Shown piece by piece: positions 54,935 through 64,000 of a DNA stretch of 64,000 bases (position 1 is its first letter; every line of letters starts with the position of its first letter). The notes under the pieces were generated by a model, which was not told the DNA's origin, did not search any database, and saw only the letters and a list, made by a program, of their open reading frames with translations. The position numbers were made by a program, and so were the translations under genes. The DNA is from Dryas octopetala (taxonomy: Eukaryota; Streptophyta; Magnoliopsida; Rosales; Rosaceae). The stretch spans positions 18,245,614 to 18,309,613 of the forward strand of contig OY992836.1 of NCBI GenBank assembly GCA_963921425.1, written 5' to 3'.

Positions 54935-57900
54935 CGGGCGTGCCGGCGGAAATGAAGGTCTAGCCGTTAAAAACTCATCCTAATCTAACTTTTCTAATCA
55001 AGACAACTGTTCGGCCGAGAAAAAGACGTTTTTCTGGGGCCATGCTCTTTTTTTGCCTAATTTAGGTTAAGACTTCACTCGTTTGTGTCTGACCTTACTC
55101 TGTAAGTGAATTCAAAGATATTGACTACTGGACTTAAAGTGTTTTGCCCTAGGTTAAACAATAAACTTTAAGATGATGTGGCAAGGGCCGGTATGGTTGA
55201 TAAGTCACTGTGGTTCTAACCACAAATCTAACCATTAGTCAAACCCCTTTCCCCACTTTTCGAAAAAGGAACCACTTTTAAGTGTCGAGTAAAAGAGGGT
55301 GGGAGATATTCCAAGTATAAAAATAAACAAAGATATGAAAAGTAAAGAGCATGAGGTATTTCAAAGATTCATAAAGTAACTTACATAAAAATAGTAACTT
55401 TGGAGTAACTAGACAAGACAATAAACTAAAAATAAATAAATAGTCGTCGGTTTCATTCATAAGCCAAAAACTACCTAAACAAGTTGCAGAAAGCAGAAAG
55501 TTGGTGAGAAAGATAACAAAAGAGGGTTCTTGAATCTTTAGATTTTGTAGGGTCGCGGCTTTAGAGTTTGTGTTTTTTGGGGGTTGGTGATGATGCCTTT
55601 ATGCTCTTTGCAGTAATGCTTATATAGCCTTTTTGTTGGCTAGGGTTTCAGTAAGTATTTTCCTTGATGTGCACCACATGTAGGGCCTTCATGTATTCCA
55701 CCTAATCTCGTACTTTTGTGTCAGCCTCGCAGCACTTTTGTCCTTTCACAGCTGTTATGGCAGGGTATCTTTACAGATGTTGTCCTTACTTTGGTCATGT
55801 GAGATTCTTTGTTTCCGAGTCCCATCACTTTGGCCCAGACAACGGCCCGTTCATCTCGGCCTAAACATACTTGTTTGGCCGAGATGACACGCTTTTGGTC
55901 TAGAGGTCATTCGTCGATTTAGGTCCATTAGTCCTTGTCATCCTTTGTGCCTACGTGGCAGCGATTAGGGGAGTGACACGTGGCGTCTCATTTCCTGGTA
56001 CAAACAATGACATTGAGTTTGGGATATCATGCCCCACGAGTGAGTTGTTGCCAAGTGCCCCCTAGGAGGGGCAGTCTACCACAAGAAAGCGTATTGTAGA
56101 CATAAACTAGTTTCAAGTGATTAGTTTGGGTTTGAAAATGTTGTGAGGTGAGAGTGACTATGAGATAAGTGGAGATGGGCATAGGGTGGGATAATCCAAT
56201 ACATGAGCGACTAGGGAAGATGGATTGAAATGTTGAGGGGGTATGGTAAAGAGGGATGATGTTGACAAATGAAGATATTCAGACGTGACCCTACAAGAAG
56301 TGATGAGGCGTAAGTTTCATGTGGGTAAGCTAGTTGGTACAGAGAGGAAAAATTTTATGATTTGCTCAAAATGAAGTGCTGACGAGAAAGATTTCCATGT
56401 AACGGGTGTATATATCATTGTGTCTATCTATCTCATCACGTGCTAGATCACATGATAAGAGAGATAGACACAAAAAGTGTATACAACCGTGATAGGTAAG
56501 TTATTTCCAGTGCTGACAAGAGGGAAAGATTATGAGAAGACCATGTGGTAATGCTTTGAGATACTTCTTTTGAAATGGGATTATATATGAGGGAAAAAGG
56601 CTTCAAATTGGAATATGTTTTGAAGTGTTGAAACTAGATTTGAGACGCCATGAGGCACTTCCCTTACTCCGCTACGTGGATGAGAGAAGCAGTAAGGTCA
56701 AACTTGACCAAACGAGTCACCATCTCTCGGCCAAGATAAAGGGCTCCGGCCGAAGTCAGACAGACATAAGTTCGGCTGAGGTGACGAAGCAATCAAGGAG
56801 AATCTCATGATGTCACAAAGGGACAAGCTCTAACAAGTGAAGAAAAGAATCTCAGCTGAGAAAACAGGATTATCTCGGCCCACAATCACCAATCTCCTGA
56901 TCACTCCTATGACCGTATCTTCTAGATCTCGGCCGGATTTACTTTTTTTTTCGTGTCCGACAGTGGCACGCCAGTACTCCTTTTGTCACGTGGTAGCTCA
57001 GTAGCCGCTTGCATAGCATAGGCCCATCATTTTCGTGTCCAAACAATAGGTTTCTTGAATTAAGGCCCAAAGTTGTTCATGATATGGATCACAATATCAT
57101 CATTTATATATAGTGGGTGCATCAACCAAAGCTAATTCCGCTAATTGATAAGAGATACCTAGATGGTTTGTATGTACTCGACCACATGCTTTGAATCACA
57201 ATGTGTGATAGTAAGACGATGTTCAAGGCTCATCACATGGGATATTTGGAGCTTCCACCAAATAATGCTTAATCCAGTACAGAAAATTAAGTGTTAATCT
57301 TGATAGATATGATCCGGCCATTACAAAGTGGGTCTAAGCTTTCATACATTGTTGTGAAATGGACTCAGAGTATTAATACCCATACAATATTTATAGATTT
57401 TAAAAACTTATAGCAAAAGACATTGCATCAAAATACGAGAGATTAATCTTTTATAACAGAAAAAATTTATTTGCACTCCAAAATAAACATTTGATATATC
57501 ACATTGTTCAATGTACTCACACATGAGGATTGCAAGTACCTCTTTTTCTTAACCTCACTAAAAAGAAGTATATTTCTAATTGATGAAAGAAAAGATTTTT
57601 GTATAATGAATAATATATAGTCTTGATAATCTTCCATGATTGAGTTCATGTGTTGTTTGGTTACAGAGAAAACAAGAGAGAAAGAGAAGCAAGAAAAGAG
57701 AGAAAGGAATTGATTAATCTTGTATTGAATTGAATGAATGGTTACAAGTGTGTTCGTACAGTATATAAGATAAGCTTAGCTCAAGGAATCTGAGTAACTA
57801 ACTATCATACTAAAACAACAACACAGCTGGATAACTAACACAGCTAGCATGCTGAGTCAGCAGTCAACAGTGTTGACTATGCTGACTGGATGGGAACTCT

Positions 57901-60900
57901 CATCAAGTATTACATTCAATCTAACATATGATATTGAGGGTGTATAAATGTCTGCCGGTTTGACTTGAGAAAACAATCCCACCTTGAGGATGAAGCCTCA
58001 AGCTTTCCCATGACCTAGTCACAAGCCAACTAGTTTCTTTTGAACAGTCTTTTTTATTACACCAGTTTGGCATGCAAAGGCAACAGATAGGCCTTGTATG
58101 CCCCGCCCCACGTTGGTTTTAAGGTCCATTGTCAATTTGCTATTAGCCCTGCAAGCCAATGAATTAACCATAATGCATGGGACTATGATGAATAGAAATG
58201 TCAAAGTTTTGCAAATTTGAATATGAATTTTTATTTGACTCTTTAATGTGTGGTAGCAACTAGCAAGTGTTGACAAAGAATGAAAAAAAGGCCAAGCAAA
58301 AAGATAAAAAAACAACACATATTGCAACGAGTCTGATGCTTATTTTGCTGATGCAATGATGTCTGAGTTGATGTAAGAGAACAGCTGACTAAGATTTTTG
58401 ACCCCCCACTTAATCTTTTACTTTTATTTTTTATAGGTGAACCGCCACTTATAGTTGATTTGATGATCTCACACTCTCACTTTGGTTTGCCTTGCATTCT
58501 AAATATCTTGTCCCATTTAGCCTAAATATCTTAGCCTATGGTCTTATAAAAGTCATAATATTCTAGAATAGAATAGCTATCAAGTGTGTCAAGGAATCTG
58601 ACTAAACATTTTGATTTGATCAACCAAAACTTGCAAATGGCTTAAAGTTTCACAAGCTTGGCTCATTATGCATATGATGTCTCCCCGTGAAAAGTAAAAA
58701 CAGTAGTATGTATATGAGCTCAAGTATCATGCTTGAGCGAGAGCTAGGTTGGCATGAATACAGGACCAATCTTAGAGTTGATGATGTTGAAAACCCAAAA
58801 CTTAAGAACAGTGCTGTTGGTTTGCTGTAATAAATTCTACAAGTTAGTTTGTTGCATGTTTGTTCAAAGTGGTTGTTTACAATCACAATCAATTCAAGTG
58901 TAGGAACTTAATTACTTATAGTAGCAAATAGATCTAGCCTCTTTGCTTTCTTTAGATGATTGGAAATCAAATTCCAAAAGAACCTTTTTAGCATGAAAAC
59001 TGATCCTTGCTTCAAATAGTCCTAAAAGAACCTTGCACACACATGAGACATGCACACCCATATAGCCATTAATATATATATATAGGATTTTTCCTAGGTG
59101 TGGATGATCCGCATCTATTTTTTCTTCTGGATGCATATAGGATGAGGTGAAAATTGTATAGAATCATGTGATTCTGTACGCATCTGCGAAAAAAATAAGA
59201 TATATATATATATATATATCAGAATTATGTGAAAATAATATGAACCCTATCAGATCATTTAGTTTTTTTATTTCTTTAAATAGGTGAGCGGTACTTAGTT
59301 GATTTGATGGTTTCACACTCTCACTTTCGTTTGCCTTACATTCTAAATATCTTGTCCCATTTAGTCTTTATTTATTATTTTTTTTGGACTGACCATTTAG
59401 TCGTTTTATGCATATGATTTCTCCGTCAAAAAACAGTAGCTTATAAATGAGCTCAAAAATCATGCTTGAGCTCAGCTAGCCAAGTCTGCTTGTACTCTTT
59501 GGTAAATTATGTTGGAGACCCAAAACTGAGATTTGGTTGCTTTTGTCAGCAATTAGGACCATTCTTTAAACTCATGGTTGGTCAGACCAACAAAAAATAA
59601 ATAAATAAACTCATGGTTGGGGTGGCATGTACTATTGTTGATTGAACACTTTCTAATTCTAGGTAGGAACAGCGCTAATTAATGGTTGATTAGTCTAAAT
59701 CTCTAAATCTGTAATAGTTCCTCTGTTCTTTCACTGTAAAATTAGTGTTGTATCTGTTTGCAAACCACCAATGCAAGTGGGTCAAATTCAAGTCTCAGCA
59801 GAGTAATATGTTTGGCCACATTCATTAATTTGATCCTCTACATGTGATAATTGACTCTAATGTTCACTTGCACCTATTAATTCCTTTTCATGAGTACATC
59901 GTCTTCTATGACTGCATGCCTGAAAACACTAATTATTTGATCCTTTTGTGTTGTGAAGCACCAAGGATGTGATTGCAAGGTACAAATCGCACTATAACAA
60001 TGCTGAAAAATTGGACCAGCCATCCCTTGAGCTGCAGGTAATTCAACTCACTTGAATAGTTCCCACGCTTGTATCTTTTCCTTGTTTTATAACAATCAAG
60101 CTGAGGCATTACATTCTTCCCAGAGAGATATTTATCATTGGTAACATCGATTTGATAAGGTGCGTGTTATATTGAATTGTTAAGTAGACCAATTATCAAA
60201 GGGATGGGTAAGTGGACTAGTACTTCATCCAAGTTCATAATCCAGTATTATCTTAGAAATTGGTCAAAGCTCAGGCTTTAGTTGATGTTTTTGTTGACCC
60301 TTTTGTCGAGAGTCGAGTTTTGATGGCTTCATAACTGATTCAACCGAATGCATATGATGACTTAGGCTCCATACAGCATATTCATTAGCTTTCAGAATGC
60401 TGTTTTGGCTAAATGAACTAATCTCACATGGCTTAAAATCATTTCTTTTTTACTTTATTTTTTTTTTGTGTGCTTTGTTTATAAGTTTTCGTTATGAAGA
60501 TTAAGATTAAGATTAATAAATTAAATTACGATTTCATTCCTCATTTTAGCTAGAGAAGGAAAATGGGATCAAATTGAGCAGGGAACTTGCAGACAAGAGC
60601 CACCAGCTAAGGTAATTAATTAATATGTTTGAGTTAGGTAGGTATTGTTTTTCTATGCGTGTGCTGAAATTGGAGAGCATGCCTTCTTGCAACAGGCAGC
60701 TGCACGGAGAGGAACTTGAGGATTTGGATATCGAAGAGTTGAAGAAGCTGGAAAAGATGATTGAAGCAGGACTTGGCCGGGTGGTTGAAACTAAGGTTTG
60801 TGCTAATAAATCGTTTTATAAGAATATAAAGTGTATTTTCATGTTGAGTACTGTCACATTCATCAAATTTATTTGTTAAATTTTGTTCACTGCATGTGCA

Positions 60901-62225
60901 AGGCTGCAAGCATTTTCATTTGTTCAAATTTGAGACCATCCTGAACTTCTTTTTATTTCCACCAAGTGATAAACTAATAACATGTGTGTATTGGCACATT
61001 ATCTGGTATTGTAGCATTAATTATCCTTTCAAGTATATATATGTATCTCTATTGTCTATAGAGAAATATCTAAATGCACACCTTTCATTACTTTCAGGAA
61101 GAAAGGATTTTGAGTGAGATTATGGAACTTGAAAGAAAGGTCAGTAATTTAGATATAACAGTAATACTATATGCATTATAGTTGCTTGATCAAATTTACG
61201 AATCAAATCCCGAAGCCCCTTCGTTTTTGAGCTCAAAGGGTTTCGATTGTGAAATTGAAATTCATTTGGTTGGTTTGAAGGGAGCTTTGGTATTCTACAA
61301 TTTTCAGCGCCGATTTTAGCTAATTTTTCTGGGGTAGAACCTAAGGGAGTGTTGGGTATTCTATTCAAAGATTGTAATTTCTTTTTCTTATTTTTTTCAT
61401 TTGTTTGGTTTCTCCCACAAACTAAAAATGCAGGGAGCTGAGCTGAGAGAAGCGAACAACCAATTGAGGCAGAGGGTAACCAACTATGACTGTTCTTAAT
61501 AGTTAATACTTATCTATTATTATTATTATTTTTATTATTATTATTGTTGTTGTGGTCGTTGTTATTTGGGAAGGCTCTTATTAAATTTTGGTGATATTTG
61601 TGCAATTTATAGATGGTGATGTTGTCCACTGAAAACAGAGGTGTCCTTATGGAGTCGGATAACTTAATTGCAGAAGAAGCTATGTCATCCGATTCTTCCA
61701 CAATTGTCACCAACTGCAATAGTGGCCCTTCGGTAGAGGATGATAGCTCAGACACATTATCTCTCAAACTGGGGTGAGCTCTGCTTTGAATTTGCCTTTT
61801 TAGAAGATATATATGCATACTTATTTCATATACTATAATTAAATAAATCAAGTATCAATAACAATGAGACGTTTAAACCATTGTCTTACCTTTATCTCAA
61901 TTAAATACCACATACAATACATGTGATATATATTGTAATTGCAGTAGAAAGATAGAAATTTGGATTTATGGGATGAATAGAGTGATTGAAAAGGAAAATG
62001 CGAGTGAAATTAAAGAAATTGATAACAAATGGGATAATCTACAATTCTCATACTATTTATAACTATTAAATCTATTATTTAAAACTTAAGTTAGAAGTTA
62101 GAACTTAAGTTAAGCATTTAGTATTTATAATTTTTTCTATCTGCTTATATTTCCTTTCTACTTGATATTTAATGAAATTGCTTATCCATTTTTCTTTAAA
62201 TTTCAGGCTTCCTTTTTTGGGCTAG
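51474..62225 (+). CDS. DAM: DAM-B: SVP-type dormancy-associated MADS-box protein (226 aa)
   Basis: Coding exons: 51474-51649, 59959-60037, 60550-60611, 60696-60795, 61098-61139, 61434-61475, 61613-61773, 62207-62225. All phases fit (681 nt with stop). The MADS domain (1-58) is canonical: [20 protein letters not shown] and GKLFDYSSS. The K domain spans about 86-167 and the tail ends LSLKLGLPFLG with the LxLxL motif. An in-frame ATG at 51462 could add MLNK. Intron 1 is 8.3 kb and carries a GA tract, the conserved block, an LTR relic and a 2.4 kb transposon-rich segment. Small introns 4-7 look unaltered. This is the most regular copy in the window and a good reference for the others. Confidence 0.92.
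51759..51800 (+). repeat. (AG)21 tract at the start of DAM-B intron 1
   Basis: Perfect repeat preceded by a short TG run. It is followed at once by the conserved TCATTTGGGTCAATA block. Confidence 0.9.
52380..52620 (+). mobile_element. LTR retrotransposon relic in DAM-B intron 1
   Basis: GGTTTGGATTGGATGCTCTAA leads into TGGTATCAGAGC (52429-52440), the initiator-Met primer binding site found next to a 5' LTR. Only short flanking pieces remain. A (TA)n run sits at about 52591-52616. Confidence 0.5.
54640..57060. mobile_element. Transposon-derived segment with repeated TCGGCCGA and ACGTG motifs, DAM-B intron 1
   Basis: DAM-A intron 1 has no counterpart. About ten TCGGCC/GGCCGA motifs occur (54862, 54879, 55013, 55853, 55873, 56726, 56747, 56875, 56927 among them), with a (CT)16 run at 54901. 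ACGTG cores occur in GGCCACGTGTCAGG, CCTACGTGGCAGC and GACACGTGGCG. GACGTCAAAGAATGG-type repeats occur at 54720-54790. No ORF of note. Probably internal or LTR sequence of a non-autonomous element; borders approximate. Confidence 0.5.
57651..57926. mobile_element. Candidate 276 bp solo LTR in DAM-B intron 1
   Basis: Starts TGTTGTTTGG and ends CAATCTAACA, TG...CA type, and interrupts a stretch that is continuous in DAM-A intron 1 (near 37665). The flanks (TCATG, TATGA) do not give a clean duplication. A TATATAAG motif lies inside. Confidence 0.45.
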
Positions 62226-62689
62226 AATGTGGAGAAAGATGAAAGTATCTATATATAGATATTGTATATTATTATAATGAATGAACAATGTCGAGTAATT
62301 GTATGTCGTGTATGTCTTAGTTTGGTATAAAATTGGAAGACATGGCTAGTAGAGTAACTTGCTTTAAATATGTTTTATATGTTGCAGACTTGCAGCCGGT
62401 ATTGTGTAATGCATGTAGATGTTGTAAAATATTTATTACATAAGAGTATAAGACTGTATTTTATGTAATTGATTGTTGTGCTTGAAAAGAGGGTGGCACA
62501 ACCCCATTTGAAAAAAACGTGGAAACTGTTTGGCGACATTTCATAGAACAAAGAAAAAAGAATTTTGTTGTTGACGGGCTTTATGATGTGGGGCACTCTG
62601 GCTAGGCCATTTTTTAGTCCTCTTTTTGGGTATTAAATAATGCGAACTTGTTCACTCTAGAGTGAATTTCCATGTCTATACCAATTGAA
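62226..62689 (+). other. DAM-B 3' UTR and short spacer to DAM-C
   Basis: Includes the 3' block shared with DAM-A (about 62322-62420), in which GCAGACTTGCAG is locally duplicated. It then runs directly into promoter sequence homologous to that of DAM-B; there is almost no intergenic DNA. Confidence 0.5.
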
Positions 62690-63222
62690 ATGGAGAAAAT
62701 AAAATTTTATATATCTCTTTCATTAAAAAAAAAAAAAAAAGGTCTTTTCTCATACTACTAAAGCACCTAAACAAAAAATAATGGATCCAGAAAGTTTGGA
62801 CATCACATGACCACAAATCAAAGTTCGTACAATTGGAGCGGGCATGCACGACCAAAATAAAGACAGCCACGTGGCGAACGGTGGTGGGTTTAGTGCCAGC
62901 TCAGTCGCATGGTTGGAACCTGTACGGAATACGGGCGTCCAGATAAAAAGGAATTTACCGACAGCTTTTCTATAATTTTATAAATATCACATCTTTTACC
63001 GCCTTACAAATAAACGGTGGAGATCGCATCCATCACCTCAAGTGCAGTGATCTCCGTCCAATCAATTCGAGAAAATTAAGAAAAGCAGAGAGGATAATAA
63101 TAAAGAAAGAGAGATGTTATTTTTTTTTTACCATAAAAGGGGAAATATCCTTTCTTTCTTGAATTTAGTACAGTTCGCTGCTCTGGTCACACCAAATATT
63201 CATCATCTTCCTCCCAAAAAAG
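62690..63222 (+). promoter_or_regulatory. DAM-C promoter and first leader exon
   Basis: G-box CACGTG at 62869-62874 in GCCACGTGGCGAACGGTG, GTGCCAGCTCAG, and a CRT/DRE core ACCGAC at 62957-62962. The G-box to CRT spacing is 88 bp, against 84 bp in DAM-A. CCGCCTTACAAATA replaces the CCTCAAAATATC block. The leader exon ends at 63222. Confidence 0.7.
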
Positions 63223-63388
63223 GTAAACAAACAAAACAGAGCAAAATAAACCGACTAATTTATGTGGTATACCTTGTTGTTCGTCAGTTCATGAGCCATG
63301 GCTTCTGGGTTTTTCTGGGTTTTCTTTAAATTTAATTGATGATAGGGTTTCAGCTGAATAATTTTTAAAATTTGGTCCATATATATAT

Positions 63389-63433
63389 ATGTACATCCTT
63401 GTGTATCTGTGTGCACACGTATTGTTTGAGTGA
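63389..63433 (+). CDS. Upstream ORF in the DAM-C leader (14 codons)
   Basis: Encodes MYILVYLCAHVLFE and ends 49 nt before the main ATG. A second upstream ORF (63467-63511) overlaps the main start in another frame. Confidence 0.45.
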   Translation: MYILVYLCAHVLFE

Positions 63434-63482
63434 ATGCGTATGTGAAATGGGTTTGGTTTGATTTTCATGTTGAATAAGATCG

Positions 63483-64000
63483 ATGAACATGATCAAGATC
63501 GAGAAGATTGACAAGTTGCCAGCGAGGCAGGTGACTTTCTCGAAGAGGAGAAGAGGGCTTTTCAAGAAAGCAGCAGAGCTTTCTGTTCTTTGTGATTCTG
63601 AGGTTGCTGTCATCATCTTCTCTGCTACTGGCAAGCTCTTTGACTACTCCAGCTCCAGGTACCCCTACGGCTCTACTACTCCATCTATGTGTAAATATCT
63701 TCGTTTTGACTTTAATTTCTTCCTCCAAAAAAATAATCATTATGTATAAGTAGTATGTCTCTCTCAATATCTCTCTATCCCTGTCTGTCTCTCTCTGTTT
63801 TAGAGAGAGAGAGAGATATTGAGAGAGATATTGAGAGTTTGAGTCATCTGGGTCAATATGTAAGGAGGAGATCACTTTTTATGGAAATTCCATATCTTTT
63901 GTTAAAATTCGGTGGTTTAATTCTAGCTATAATTACAAGAAACTGGTGTGTGGTCGATGATATTATATAACAGTCATTTGTATATTAGCCCATTTAATTG
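63483..64000 (+). CDS. DAM: DAM-C: MADS exon of a third DAM gene (cut by window edge)
   Basis: Exon 1 is 63483-63658 and encodes 58 residues plus two bases, the same phase as A and B. The MADS domain is regular ([29 protein letters not shown]), with Ala where DAM-B has the first Glu of KAEELS and [11 protein letters not shown] at the N-terminus. The rest of the gene lies beyond 64000. The upstream ATG that extends A and B is out of frame here because of a 4 bp insertion. Confidence 0.9.
63758..63826 (+). repeat. GA-rich inverted repeat at the start of DAM-C intron 1
   Basis: CTCTCTCAATATCTCTCT (from 63759) is mirrored by GAGAGAGATATTGAGAGAG (ending 63826), a stem of about 18 bp with a loop of about 30 nt. 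It replaces the pure GA tract of A and B. Confidence 0.75.

Noticed and set aside
57651..57926. Idea that this is a full retrotransposon
   Set aside because: No second LTR or coding domain follows; at most it is a solo LTR, and the flanks do not give a clean duplication.
1..64000. CRISPR arrays, bacterial operons, ribosomal or tRNA genes
   Set aside because: None seen. The tRNA-like matches (TGGTATCAGAGC) are retrotransposon primer binding sites, and the tandem repeats have no spacer structure.

Overview
This is nuclear DNA of a flowering plant. It is AT-rich, has GT-AG introns and is crowded with plant transposons. Three SVP-type MADS-box genes in head-to-tail tandem, with the exon structure and C-terminal LSLKLG motif of the dormancy-associated MADS-box (DAM) family, point to the Rosaceae, most likely Prunus, and to the DAM (EVERGROWING) locus. 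That placement rests on family recognition, not on a database search. I name the copies DAM-A, DAM-B and DAM-C because I cannot map them to published DAM numbers.

Left part (1-30 kb): a bHLH gene cut by the left edge (minus strand); a degraded hAT-like element; a complete, very young Ty1/copia element (1517-6472; LTRs differ at one base; intact 1403-codon polyprotein); a quiet AT-rich stretch; a candidate 2.5 kb solo LTR (9169-11640); a Mutator-like element with about 140 bp inverted repeats and a perfect 9 bp target duplication (12078-12768); a seven-coding-exon PWWP-domain gene (13441-16008, minus); a stray exon of a CRM-domain gene beside a 30 bp minisatellite, between two direct repeats (17590-19671); an intronless J-domain/AT-hook gene (22315-23298, minus); and a Mutator-like element (24631-29206) broken by a full-length hAT transposon (25024-28866) that has an apparently intact transposase and a perfect 8 bp target duplication.

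Right part (29.6-64 kb): the DAM array, all on the plus strand. DAM-A (30464-45723) and DAM-B (51474-62225) each have eight coding exons that join in frame into proteins of 224 and 226 residues. DAM-C starts at 63483 and only its MADS exon is inside the window. Between A and B lies a decayed DAM relic (exons 3, 4 and 5 only). Each live copy has the same upstream layout: a G-box promoter module, a leader intron, a 14-codon upstream ORF, the MADS exon, then a GA tract and a conserved block at the start of a very long intron 1. The copies differ in ways likely to matter. A CRT/DRE core is present in A and C but not in B. DAM-A has an altered MADS domain, and a MITE sits against its exon 6 splice acceptor. 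DAM-C has a 4 bp insertion that creates an upstream ORF overlapping its start codon. Introns 1, 5 and 7 have been inflated by copy-specific transposon insertions.

In known biology DAM proteins are cold- and daylength-responsive repressors that hold buds dormant. The array here looks like a set of paralogues diverging mainly in promoter, leader and intron sequence.
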